Assembly: GCF_000983115.1 (NCBI RefSeq)
Contig: NZ_CGIH01000027.1
Location: 62,001 to 126,000 of the forward strand
Source: Syntrophomonas zehnderi OL-4
GTDB lineage: Bacteria; Bacillota; Syntrophomonadia; Syntrophomonadales; Syntrophomonadaceae
Length of the DNA: 64,000 nt
Reading direction: 5' to 3'
Positions 8,233 through 16,103 of this stretch are shown here, in pieces. The notes under the pieces were generated by a model. It ran no database searches and was not told where the DNA came from. It worked only from the letters and a program-made list of their open reading frames with translations. Each line of letters starts with the position of its first letter. The first letter of the stretch is position 1. The position numbers and the translations under genes are program-made.

Positions 8233-9550
8233 TCAATACCAGATTGATACACATAAATATTTTTCAGTACTGGACAAGACCAATCCTTGCACGTTGCGGG
8301 GCAAGATTACCCAGGCCATCGGTCTGACTCTGGAGGCCACGGGACCCCGGGTGAGTATTGGCGAACTCTGCATGGTCGGAACCAACCAGGCGGATCGGGA
8401 GATGGTTCCTTGTGAAGTTGTCGGTTTTCGCAATAACCGGATCCTTTTGATGCCCTTGGGTAATCTGGAGGGAATAGGCCCCGGCAGTGAAATGATCGCC
8501 AGCGGAACCAGCCTTAAGGTTAACGTAGGCATGGATCTTAAGGGCCGGGTGTTAAATGGCATGGGAGAACCGATTGATGATGGCGGTCGCGTGAATTTCC
8601 AGACCACCTATCCGGTAATGAATCCGGCTCCCAATCCTTTAAAGAGAAAACGAATCCAGGAAATCCTGCCGGTAGGCGTTAAAGCCATTGACGGGCTTAT
8701 AACCGTTGGCCGGGGCCAAAGATTAGGGATAATGGCGGGCAGCGGAGTAGGCAAAAGCACTCTTTTGGGCATGATTGCCCGCAACACTGAAGCCGATATC
8801 AACGTAATCGCCCTAATCGGCGAACGCGGCCGCGAGGTACGCGAGTTCTTGGAAAGGGATTTGGGGCCGGAGGGCTTGGCCCGTTCAGTGGTGGTAGTGG
8901 CTACCTCCGATCAGCCTGCTCTGGTAAGGCTGAAAGGAGCTTTCGTGGCAACCAGTATCGCCGAATTTTTCCGGGATCAGGGCCTGGATGTGCTTTTATT
9001 AATGGATTCTCTGACCAGATTTGCTCTGGCTCAGCGTGAAGTTGGACTGGCTATAGGTGAACCACCTGCCACCAGAGGTTATACCCCCTCGGTGTTTGCC
9101 CTGATGCCTAAGTTGCTGGAACGGGCCGGAACATCTGAAAAGGGGACGATTACCGGGTTATACACCGTACTGGTGGAAGGCGACGATATGAATGAGCCGG
9201 TTACCGATGCGGTGCGTGGGATTGTCGATGGACATATCGCTTTAAGCCGCGATATTGCCGCTTTAAATATGTATCCGGCCATCGATATTATGCAGAGTAT
9301 CAGTCGGGTCATGATCGATATCGTTGAACCCGAGCACTTGGAAAGAGCCAACCGTTTTCGTTCCATCCTGGCAATCTATGAAGAAGCCCGGGATCTGATT
9401 GATATCGGAGCTTACAAAAAAGGATCCAATGCCCGTATCGATGAAGCCGTACGCCTAATCGAGAATTGCTGGGATTTTTTAAAACAGGATATATATGATC
9501 AGGCGCCTTTTACGTCTACCCTGGAGGCGTTGGCTCATTGTATCGAGTAA
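8225..9550 (+). CDS. fliI: Flagellum-specific export ATPase FliI
   Basis: ATPase of the flagellar type III export apparatus, related to the F1 beta subunit; 441 aa. Walker A AGSGVGKST is at residues 171-179, preceded by GVKAIDGLITVGRGQRLGIM. The Walker B segment is LDVLLLMDSLTRFALAQREVGLAIGEPPATRGYTPSVFALMPKLLERAG, which is the diagnostic FliI/type III secretion signature. The C-terminal helical domain ends near CIE. The ATG lies in the 3' end of fliH, which indicates coupling. fliJ follows after 16 nt. Confidence 0.98.
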   Translation: MNNQYQIDTHKYFSVLDKTNPCTLRGKITQAIGLTLEATGPRVSIGELCMVGTNQADREMVPCEVVGFRNNRILLMPLGNLEGIGPGSEMIASGTSLKVNVGMDLKGRVLNGMGEPIDDGGRVNFQTTYPVMNPAPNPLKRKRIQEILPVGVKAIDGLITVGRGQRLGIMAGSGVGKSTLLGMIARNTEADINVIALIGERGREVREFLERDLGPEGLARSVVVVATSDQPALVRLKGAFVATSIAEFFRDQGLDVLLLMDSLTRFALAQREVGLAIGEPPATRGYTPSVFALMPKLLERAGTSEKGTITGLYTVLVEGDDMNEPVTDAVRGIVDGHIALSRDIAALNMYPAIDIMQSISRVMIDIVEPEHLERANRFRSILAIYEEARDLIDIGAYKKGSNARIDEAVRLIENCWDFLKQDIYDQAPFTSTLEALAHCIE

Positions 9551-9566
9551 GAGGAGTTAAGTTTTA

Positions 9567-10022
9567 ATGAAGCCTTTTCATTTTCGTCTGCAAACCAAGC
9601 TGGATTTATCCTGCCGGGAAGAGAGTCAGGCCCGGGAAGAACTGCATATATCCATCAATTATCGCAACCAGGTGCAGAATGAATTGGACGAAATCATGCG
9701 CCGTTCCAGGGAGACCGAAGCAGAAATAAAAGCGATGATGCAGGAAGATTTTAATCTGCCGCAGTTTTTCATCTTTAAAGATTACCTGCCGGTTTTAAAA
9801 ACCCTGCAAAAATCCAAGGCTGATGATTTGCTGCAGGCCGAATCAAAGGTCACACAGGCCCGGGGCATACTGATCGACAAGATGCAGGAAAGTAAAACCC
9901 TGCAGAAATTAAGAGACCGGGAGTGGTCAAACTATCTGCTGGAACTTAATAAAGAGGAACAGAAAACGATTGATGAACTGGCGATTAACAGTCATTTCCG
10001 CAAAAATATCAAACAGGCATAG
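9567..10022 (+). CDS. fliJ: Flagellar export protein FliJ
   Basis: Chaperone-like coiled-coil stalk of the export ATPase, analogous to the F1 gamma subunit. The 151-aa product starts MKPFHFRLQTKLDLSCREESQAREEL, the usual FliJ N-terminus (F-x-F-R-L-x-x-x-L). It is almost entirely helical with charged heptads. The C-terminal region YLLELNKEEQKTIDELAINSHFRK matches the FliJ ExKxxDE(L)A pattern. The family is weakly conserved, but the position between fliI and the MotE-like gene supports the call. Confidence 0.88.
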   Translation: MKPFHFRLQTKLDLSCREESQAREELHISINYRNQVQNELDEIMRRSRETEAEIKAMMQEDFNLPQFFIFKDYLPVLKTLQKSKADDLLQAESKVTQARGILIDKMQESKTLQKLRDREWSNYLLELNKEEQKTIDELAINSHFRKNIKQA

Positions 10023-10036
10023 CCGGGGAGGGCAGC

Positions 10037-10615
10037 ATGGCTAATCTAAAAACCATTTTTAAAAGCTTATTATTTATCGTGCTGGCGGCATTTTTGGCGG
10101 CAGCCTGCTATGTTCTTTTGGTAAAATTTCATGTTATTACCCCGCCGGCCTTTATGCCCGCAGTTCCCTATATCCAAGAATCCACTGGTTCAGAGAAAAA
10201 TATGACTGAACTACAGAAAGTCAAGCGAGAAAACGATAAATTAAAAAGGAAACTGGTAGCGCAGGAATCGGAAATAGAGCTTTTAAAAAACGATATAAAA
10301 ACCATCGAGACCAAACATCTGGCCGCTCAGAAGGCCGATGAGGAATATAAAAACGAAATCTCAGAATTAAACGAGCAGCTCCATGATTCCCGTCAGTCCA
10401 AGACAGATCAGGAAGGTGCCTATAAAGATATAGCTAAATACTTTGCTTCCATGAAAACGAAAGATGGGGCTGAATTGTTGGCCAGATTAGATGAAAACGA
10501 TGCCATAGGTATATTGGAGCATATCGATACCGATACGGCCGCTGAAATACTGCAGAAGATGCCCAAAGAAAAAGCCTTAGCCCTAACCAGGAAGATGCTG
10601 GTTACCACCCCCTAG
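10037..10615 (+). CDS. ylxF: MotE/YlxF-like flagellar membrane protein
   Basis: 192 aa. The N-terminal membrane helix lies at about residues 10-30 (LLFIVLAAFLAAACYVLLVKF), followed by a long charged coiled coil (about 55-130). The compact C-terminal domain (YFASMKTKDGAELLARLDENDAIGILEHIDTDTAAEILQKMPKEKALALTRKML) resembles the MgtE intracellular N domain. This is the architecture of B. subtilis YlxF and of MotE, a chaperone for the stator protein MotC in rhizobia. The place between fliJ and fliK is the same as in B. subtilis. The exact role in Firmicutes is not well established, so function is by family and context only. Confidence 0.82.
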   Translation: MANLKTIFKSLLFIVLAAFLAAACYVLLVKFHVITPPAFMPAVPYIQESTGSEKNMTELQKVKRENDKLKRKLVAQESEIELLKNDIKTIETKHLAAQKADEEYKNEISELNEQLHDSRQSKTDQEGAYKDIAKYFASMKTKDGAELLARLDENDAIGILEHIDTDTAAEILQKMPKEKALALTRKMLVTTP

Positions 10616-10661
10616 GGTGATGCCTTCATCTATATAAAAAATAGTAAAGGAGGTGAGAAAA

Positions 10662-12332
10662 ATGTCAATGCTTGAACCCAAGGCCAGCAGCCCGTCAGCC
10701 GGACAATTTGTCGGAATACGGCCAGTCGGCCCGGGTCTTTCCAGGGGCAGTTCTACCGTTAAATCCCAGAGCTTTAATCGGGTGCTGGATAAAGCTGGCC
10801 GATTTCAATCCGCCCCCAATAAGACGCCCGGCCGAACTGATAAATCTAACCTGTCAGGTTGCGAAACCAACTTAACGCTAGCAGGCCAGGATACAGGTGC
10901 AGTAGTTAAAACCCTGCCATCACCGGAATCATTTTCAGCGGATAAGATGATTGCCGCTGTGGAAGAATCTAACCCCGAACCGAATCCCGATGGTTTTGAC
11001 TGTGCCGTAGTGCCGGAGGATTACCAGTCGGTCACTTTAGCTGCCGCTTATCCTGCAACGGCTCAATTTACGGCAGTAGACGAGCAACTTTCCGCTGAGC
11101 CGGAAATTAACCCTTTAAACCGGTTGGGAAGCGAATCTGCCGCTAAAACACAGGCACTGTCAGATGCAGGGTTATTAATCAATCCGCCCTCGCCGGACAG
11201 TTTCAGTGATTCCGAGCGGCCGAACCAAACCAATCCAAGCTTCGCCTTTTATGCGCTGAAGTCAGCTGCCGAACCAGCGGATAGTCTGGCCAGGATTGAA
11301 AAAACACCCGATCAGGCAGCGCCAGGATCGTCCGGAGCGGCCATAGGCCAGAAAAATGAACTGTTGAAGCTGGACGAGTCCAGTCCGGTTAAGGATACCG
11401 AAACGAATCTGGGCAGTTTTAATACAAAACCAGCCCCTAACATAACAACTGGTTCGCCTGCTGCTAATCAAGCCAAACCCGAACAAACAGCAGCCCCGCC
11501 GCCGCTCATTTTCGGGGAAGCAGAAGCCGCAACTTCGGAATCAGGGCAGATAAACAAAGCGGTCAGCCCAGAGGATATCCGTTTCCGGTTAATGTCCAAA
11601 ACCCAGGTCAACCCCGGATTAAATCAGGTACCTGTCGAAACCGATGTAAAAGCCTTGTTGGGCGAGGAAATCAAACGTTTGCGGATGGAAAAGCCCAGCC
11701 CGGAAAGTGGTGTAAATAAGGCTGCCGAGCCATTGCCAGCCAAGACTCAGCCGGAGATACACCCGCCCGAAATAGGGGTAAATCGGCCAGGCATAAACCT
11801 GCCGCAGCCGGAGCTGGAATTGGTAACGTCTCGTCCCCCGGGAGCTGGAGTCGTTGACCCCCAGGATCTGATTGAACAGATTGTCAAGAAAGTGGAAATG
11901 GTAAACAAAGCCTTTAATACAGAGATGAAAATACAGCTAAAACCGGAATTTCTAGGCAGAATGGTGATTAAAATAGCGGTTGAGGAAGGTATAGTAACGG
12001 CTCGCTTTATCACCGAAAGCCATCAGGTGAAACACCTGCTGGAAAACAACCTGGGTGCCTTAAGGCAGAATCTGGAGTCCCAAGGTCTTCGGGTAGACCG
12101 CACAGAAGTAAACGTGCAACTGCCAAACGGCGGAGCTTTCCAGGGAGATGACAGCGGCCGCCAGCAGATGTGGCAGGAATATGCCGAAAGAAACAGTTAT
12201 AACCATTTGCCTAACCAAGCCGAGGACGATTATGAAACAGCCCGGGAAACCCTCCCGGAATCATATGGCGAAACCGATTCAACCCGCAGATTTTCCTTAT
12301 CCGGTGAAGGCAGATTCGATTTTACCATATAG
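10662..12332 (+). CDS. fliK: Flagellar hook-length control protein FliK
   Basis: Exported molecular ruler that sets hook length and triggers the substrate switch at FlhB. From ATG 10662 the product is 556 aa. The start is chosen because AAAGGAGGTGAG lies just upstream; the GTG at 10653 falls within that site. The first ~400 residues are low-complexity, rich in Pro, Ser, Ala, Glu and Asn, as expected for the flexible ruler part. The C-terminal Flg_hook domain is clear from about 415: MKIQLKPEFLGRMVIKIAVEEG, RFITESHQVKHLLENNLGALRQNLESQGL. The stop overlaps the ribosome-binding site of flgD. Confidence 0.93.
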   Translation: MSMLEPKASSPSAGQFVGIRPVGPGLSRGSSTVKSQSFNRVLDKAGRFQSAPNKTPGRTDKSNLSGCETNLTLAGQDTGAVVKTLPSPESFSADKMIAAVEESNPEPNPDGFDCAVVPEDYQSVTLAAAYPATAQFTAVDEQLSAEPEINPLNRLGSESAAKTQALSDAGLLINPPSPDSFSDSERPNQTNPSFAFYALKSAAEPADSLARIEKTPDQAAPGSSGAAIGQKNELLKLDESSPVKDTETNLGSFNTKPAPNITTGSPAANQAKPEQTAAPPPLIFGEAEAATSESGQINKAVSPEDIRFRLMSKTQVNPGLNQVPVETDVKALLGEEIKRLRMEKPSPESGVNKAAEPLPAKTQPEIHPPEIGVNRPGINLPQPELELVTSRPPGAGVVDPQDLIEQIVKKVEMVNKAFNTEMKIQLKPEFLGRMVIKIAVEEGIVTARFITESHQVKHLLENNLGALRQNLESQGLRVDRTEVNVQLPNGGAFQGDDSGRQQMWQEYAERNSYNHLPNQAEDDYETARETLPESYGETDSTRRFSLSGEGRFDFTI

Positions 12333-12346
12333 GAGGTGTAAAAAAA

Positions 12347-12871
12347 ATGACGGTAGAATACAGCAGACCCGCTCCCATATCCTGGGGAGTCAGTTCCACT
12401 CCAACCAAGGCAGCGGAAAACAAACCTGGCCAGTTGGGAAAAGACGATTTTTTGAAACTTTTGATAACCCAGCTTAAGTATCAGGATCCCACCAATCCCA
12501 TGGACAACCAGGAATTTATTGCCCAGATGGCTTCTTTTAGCGCCTTGGAACAGATGAGTAATCTGAATACCGGTTTTACCAACCTGGTGGATAGTATTAA
12601 CAACCGACTGGTTCCTGGCTTCATGTTGCAGCAGTCCAGCCAGATGATCGGTCGGCAGGTCAGCTATCTAAAACCTACCACGAACCCGGATGGCAGTACC
12701 AGCTATGAAACCTTATACGGTATTGTCCAGTCGGTAGTCATGAAAGAAGGCGTACCCTATTATGTAATCAACGGTCAGGAAATTGCATTCACTGATATTA
12801 CCCAGTTGGGAGATAAGTTGCCAACCGTTGGTGAACAGGTACTTTTAGACATCCTGGATGCACTAATATAG
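12347..12871 (+). CDS. flgD: Flagellar hook cap protein FlgD (ends at an in-frame amber codon)
   Basis: Scaffold/cap for polymerisation of the hook. The 174-aa product has the conserved N-terminus GKDDFLKLLITQLKYQDPTNPMDNQEFIAQMASFSALEQMSNL (residues 31-73), which is diagnostic. Residues 95-174 form a C-terminal unit beginning QQSSQMIGRQVSYLKPTTNPDGS. The frame stops at TAG 12869-12871. Directly behind it, in the same frame, is a second homologous copy of the 80-codon unit (see next feature). The protein ending at the amber is already within the normal FlgD size range and contains the essential N-terminal domain, so it is probably functional. The start is ATG after AGGAGGTG. Confidence 0.93.
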   Translation: MTVEYSRPAPISWGVSSTPTKAAENKPGQLGKDDFLKLLITQLKYQDPTNPMDNQEFIAQMASFSALEQMSNLNTGFTNLVDSINNRLVPGFMLQQSSQMIGRQVSYLKPTTNPDGSTSYETLYGIVQSVVMKEGVPYYVINGQEIAFTDITQLGDKLPTVGEQVLLDILDALI

Positions 12872-13138
12872 CAGTCCGGTAACCTGATCGGCAAAAAAGT
12901 CAGTTATTTAAGCCCTGTTACCAATCCGGACGGAACTACCGGCACGGAAACGAAAAGTGGAGTAATCCAGTCGGTTATCATGAAAGAAGGTATCCCTTAT
13001 TATGTTATCGATGGGCAGGAAGTGGAGGCCGGCAATATAACGAAAATTGAGCCGGGCGGTTTAAACGATCAGATATTGGCGCAAATTTTAAATGCGCTGC
13101 AAGAGTTAAAAGAACTTATGGAATCACAAAGAGGGTAG
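12872..13138 (+). pseudogene. Second copy of the FlgD C-terminal unit, behind an in-frame TAG
   Basis: 88 sense codons open in the flgD frame after the amber at 12869, ending at TAG 13136-13138. The translation begins QSGNLIGKKVSYLSPVTNPDG and continues GVIQSVIMKEGIPYYVIDGQE. This is a clear homologue of flgD residues 96 onward, QSSQMIGRQVSYLKPTTNPDG and GIVQSVVMKEGVPYYVINGQE. Copy 1 starts with CAG-CAG-TCC at 12629 and copy 2 with TAG-CAG-TCC at 12869, exactly 240 nt (80 codons) apart, so the stop is best explained as a C-to-T change of a Gln codon. The tail IKAL-like QILAQILNALQELKELMES extends beyond copy 1. There is no internal start with a ribosome-binding site. It is either a decaying remnant or an extension made by read-through. 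Confidence 0.75.
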
Positions 13139-13142
13139 ATGT

Positions 13143-13520
13143 ATGGATAATCGCATTTATTTTCCGCAGCCACCTATAAATCCGGTACCGCATAACAAGC
13201 CGACCCGGGCCAAACCGGTTAACGCCCAGACACCTTTTAGCCAGGTGCTGGATCAGAAACTGCAGGGCGAACTGAAATTCTCCCAGCATGCGCGGGAGCG
13301 TTTGCAGGCTCGCAATATTAAACTTAGCGATGACGACCTAAGCAAACTAAACGAAGCCGTTGACAAAGCCCGCACCAAGGGTTCCCGGGATTCCCTGATC
13401 CTGATGAATGATATGGCTCTGGTGGTCAGCGTGAAAAACAATACGGTCATAACAGCCGTCGATCAGGAAAATATCAAGGAAAATGTATTTACCAATATCG
13501 ACAGTGCCGTTATTATTTAA
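13143..13520 (+). CDS. TIGR02530-type flagellar operon protein (flg_new)
   Basis: 125 aa, starting 4 nt after the stop that ends the flgD duplication. It begins with a Pro/Asn-rich segment (MDNRIYFPQPPINPVPHN). The core is FSQHARERLQARNIKLSDDDLSKLNEAVDKARTKGSRDSLILMNDMALVVSVKNNTVITAVDQENIKENVFTNIDSAVII, the pattern of the small 'flagellar operon protein' family found between flgD and flgE in many Firmicutes. No catalytic motif is visible and its role is not established; the conserved location suggests a part in hook assembly or its regulation. Confidence 0.85.
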   Translation: MDNRIYFPQPPINPVPHNKPTRAKPVNAQTPFSQVLDQKLQGELKFSQHARERLQARNIKLSDDDLSKLNEAVDKARTKGSRDSLILMNDMALVVSVKNNTVITAVDQENIKENVFTNIDSAVII

Positions 13521-13573
13521 GGGCTGGACCTCTTTTGAGGAAGCCCCGGGATGCAGAACGAAGGATGCATCCC
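13521..13573 (+). promoter_or_regulatory. Two consecutive intercistronic hairpins upstream of flgE
   Basis: Hairpin 1 is at 13521-13546: GGGCT..CCTC, loop TTTT, GAGG.AGCCC. Hairpin 2 is at 13548-13573: GGGATGCA, a 10-nt loop, then TGCATCCC, a perfect 8-bp stem. Neither is followed by a T run, so they look like RNA processing or stability elements rather than terminators. They lie 30 nt ahead of the flgE start. Confidence 0.6.
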
Positions 13574-13602
13574 CACAATATAAAAAGGGAGGTCATTAAC
13601 AT

Positions 13603-15330
13603 ATGATGCGTTCCATGTACTCTGGTGTTTCAGGACTTCGCAACCACCAGACACGAATGGATGTTATAGGCAACAATATCGCCAATGTCAATACGGCCGG
13701 ATTTAAGAAAAGCCGGGTGGTATTTAAAGATGCCTTCTACCAGGTCAGCCGCGGCGCGTCCAGGCCGACTGCGGAGCGGGGAGGTACGAATCCCATGGCG
13801 GTCGGACTGGGTATGATGCTGTCCAGTATTGACCAGATCCATACCCCGGCACCAACGACAACCACCAACAAAACTACCGATATGGCCATTGACGGCAACG
13901 GCTATTTTGCTGTTAATATTGGCAACAGCCGCTACTACACCCGGGCCGGTGCCTTTGATTTTGATACCGATGGCAAACTGGTCAGCACCGCCAACGGCTA
14001 TCAGGTTCAGGGCTGGATGACCGACCGGGTAGTTAATCCGGATACAGGCGATTGGCGCATAGATACGAGTGCCGATCCCACCGGGATAAGCCTGCAAAAT
14101 TATAAAATTCTGGAACCAAACGCTACTACAAAGATGCAGTTTGCCGGCAATCTAGACTCAAATACTGCCCAAACCCCAGCACTCAATGAAATACAGACTT
14201 TGAGTTTCGAGAATACTCCCACAACGGGTAGCTTCCGTCTACAGATCGGCGGACATACTACGGACTGGATCGCTGGAGATGCTGCAGACCCTGCTGCTGC
14301 AATTCAATCCGCACTGGAAGATTTGCCCAACGTGGGTGCGGGTAATGTAGCAGTGGTTTGGGATGCTGCCAATAACCGCTACAATATTACCTATCAAAAT
14401 GCTCTGGCAAATACAGACGTGCCTCAGGTGCAGTTTGTAGACAGTAAAGACAGTTTTGATGGCGGAAAGGTTACCACCACGACTGTGGCTCCGGACTATA
14501 ATGAACTGACCGTACCTACGGCAGCCAATTCAGTCGTGAAATCCCGTGATGTCTATGATTCGCTGGGTAATAAAAGAACGGTATACTTTCGTTTTATCAA
14601 GTACAATGTCGATACTTCCAACCCAGGTAATCCGGTCAGCAACTGGGCCTGCGACATATCCTTAAATCCGTTGTTTGAAGCCGCACCAGGCTATGATGCC
14701 GCTAATGATTTGAAAAAAGTAGATCTGAATGCGGCTGCCCCGGCTTCCGACCTGCCTGCCAACAGCAACCGCATACTGCGGGTAACAGGTCTGGATTTTG
14801 ACAAAATGGGCAAGATGTTAGGTCAACAGCCCGATCCTGATCCGCTTACCTTGACTATTGAACGGGATGCGATCGGGGCCGATGACATTAAATTTACCAT
14901 TGATTTTAATTCTATCAACCAGTTTAACGGCCAATCCACGGCCTGGGCGGAAAAACAGAACGGTTATAAGCAGGGCAACCTGACCAGCTACTCCATAGGT
15001 ACCGATGGCACCATCATTGGCATATATGATAACGATGAAGCCCGCAGCCTGGCCCGGGTAGCTCTATTTACCTTTGAGAATCCGGCCGGCTTAAAGCAGG
15101 CTGGCAGTAGCCTGTTTTCAGAAAGCTCTAATTCCGGTCTGGCTAATATGGGGGTGCCTGGTGAGGGTGGCAAAGGCACCATTATCCCCAGCAGTCTGGA
15201 AATGTCCAATGTGGATCTCTCGGAAGAGTTTACCGATATGATCGTCACCCAAAGAGGTTTTCAGGCTAATTCCCGGATTATTACCACCTCTGATGAGATG
15301 CTGCAGGAACTGGTCAACCTGAAACGCTAG
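13603..15330 (+). CDS. flgE: Flagellar hook protein FlgE
   Basis: Main subunit of the hook; 575 aa. The N-terminus MMRSMYSGVSGLRNHQTRMDVIGNNIANVNTAGFKKSRVVFKDAFYQ is the FlgE signature. The C-terminal helix is NVDLSEEFTDMIVTQRGFQANSRIITTSDEMLQELVNLKR. The surface domains in between include residues about 197-283 (GSFRLQIGGHTTDWIAG..., IQSALEDLPNVGAGNV..., YNITYQNALANTDVPQVQFV), which resemble repeat domains of very large surface proteins rather than a usual hook D2/D3 sequence. The start is ATG after GGGAGG. Hairpins lie on both sides of the gene. In B. subtilis the gene at this place was historically named flgG/ylxG-flgE. Confidence 0.95.
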   Translation: MMRSMYSGVSGLRNHQTRMDVIGNNIANVNTAGFKKSRVVFKDAFYQVSRGASRPTAERGGTNPMAVGLGMMLSSIDQIHTPAPTTTTNKTTDMAIDGNGYFAVNIGNSRYYTRAGAFDFDTDGKLVSTANGYQVQGWMTDRVVNPDTGDWRIDTSADPTGISLQNYKILEPNATTKMQFAGNLDSNTAQTPALNEIQTLSFENTPTTGSFRLQIGGHTTDWIAGDAADPAAAIQSALEDLPNVGAGNVAVVWDAANNRYNITYQNALANTDVPQVQFVDSKDSFDGGKVTTTTVAPDYNELTVPTAANSVVKSRDVYDSLGNKRTVYFRFIKYNVDTSNPGNPVSNWACDISLNPLFEAAPGYDAANDLKKVDLNAAAPASDLPANSNRILRVTGLDFDKMGKMLGQQPDPDPLTLTIERDAIGADDIKFTIDFNSINQFNGQSTAWAEKQNGYKQGNLTSYSIGTDGTIIGIYDNDEARSLARVALFTFENPAGLKQAGSSLFSESSNSGLANMGVPGEGGKGTIIPSSLEMSNVDLSEEFTDMIVTQRGFQANSRIITTSDEMLQELVNLKR

Positions 15331-15337
15331 TATAATA

Positions 15338-15364
15338 ACCCTCCAGGGCCTGGCCCTGGAGGGT
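15338..15364 (+). promoter_or_regulatory. Strong hairpin immediately after flgE
   Basis: ACCCTCCAGGG, loop CCTGG, CCCTGGAGGGT: an 11-bp perfect stem starting 7 nt after the flgE stop. It is not followed by a run of T, so complete termination is unlikely. It may protect the flgE message from 3' decay or attenuate transcription into flbD-fliL. Confidence 0.65.
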
Positions 15365-15382
15365 ATTAGCCGAGGTGAATAA

Positions 15383-15577
15383 ATGATTGAAATAACCCGT
15401 CTAAACGGTGAGAAGATGATGTTAAATATAGATCTGATCGAACTGATAGAAGAAACCCCGGATACGATTATCACCCTTACGACCGGCAGGAAGGTGCTGG
15501 TCAAGGAATCGGCCCGCCAGATCCGGGCAGAAATAATTAAATTCCGCAAACTGGTCTATAGCGATTTAAAAAAATAA
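15383..15577 (+). CDS. flbD: FlbD family flagellar protein
   Basis: Small protein of 64 aa: MIEITRLNGEKMMLNIDLIELIEETPDTIITLTTGRKVLVKES. This is the complete FlbD (SwrD, YlzI) pattern: I-x-L-T-R-L-N-G, N-x-D-L-I-E, E-x-T-P-D-T-x-I-x-L-x-x-G-K. In B. subtilis SwrD promotes motor torque and swarming. The gene sits between flgE and fliL as in other Firmicutes. The start is ATG after GAGGTG. Confidence 0.93.
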   Translation: MIEITRLNGEKMMLNIDLIELIEETPDTIITLTTGRKVLVKESARQIRAEIIKFRKLVYSDLKK

Positions 15578-15604
15578 ATTAAAATAAATGGTAAAGGAGG
15601 AAAG

Positions 15605-16081
15605 GTGTTGACTGAGGAGAATAACAGCGAAGTAAAGCAAAAAATTGGCTTGGATTTAAAAATTATCTTAATCGGTCTGATTATATTTTTAGTCGCCATG
15701 GGTGCCTCTTATTTCCTGATGAAAAGCTTAATGGCTCCTTTGCTGCCGCAGAAGGAGGAGAAAAGCAATCCGGCGGTAGTTAGCGGGGGATTGGTACCGG
15801 TTGGAGAAATTGCCACTAATATAACCGATGTGGCAGGAAATCGCTATTTAAAGGTAGAAGTAACTATTGAAGTCAAGGATAAAAAATCCAGTGAGACAGT
15901 TGCTGAATATATGCCCGTAATCCGTGATAAGATCATAAGCATACTATCGTCTAAGACGGCGGCCGATCTCGATCCGGTTAACCGTGACAATCTTAAAGAA
16001 GAAATTAAGTCCGAACTTAACCAGAAGTTTGGCAAAGGTTGCATCCAGAGCATATATTTTAATAACTTTATTATGCAGTAG
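15605..16081 (+). CDS. fliL: Flagellar basal body-associated protein FliL
   Basis: Single-pass membrane protein that stabilises the stator around the motor; 158 aa. The cytoplasmic N-terminus is short and charged, with a membrane helix at about residues 19-38 (IILIGLIIFLVAMGASYFLM). The periplasmic domain includes GEIATNITDVAGNRYLKVEVTIEVKD and VIRDKIISILSSKTAADL, family motifs. Start: GTG 15605 lies only 4 nt behind AAGGAGG and TTG 15608 lies 7 nt behind it; either is possible and they differ by one residue. fliM begins 22 nt downstream. Confidence 0.93.
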   Translation: MLTEENNSEVKQKIGLDLKIILIGLIIFLVAMGASYFLMKSLMAPLLPQKEEKSNPAVVSGGLVPVGEIATNITDVAGNRYLKVEVTIEVKDKKSSETVAEYMPVIRDKIISILSSKTAADLDPVNRDNLKEEIKSELNQKFGKGCIQSIYFNNFIMQ

Positions 16082-16103
16082 CCATACCCTAGGAGGGGCT
16101 ATA

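Noticed and set aside
12869-12871. Pyrrolysine codon in flgD
   Set aside because: There is no reason for pyrrolysine in a hook cap protein. The position corresponds to Gln in the first copy, so a simple CAG-to-TAG change explains it; pyl genes cannot be judged from this window.
15984-16103. Longer N-terminus for FliM
   Set aside because: The frame is open upstream into fliL, but AGGAGGGG precedes ATG 16104 and the known CheY-binding N-terminus begins there.
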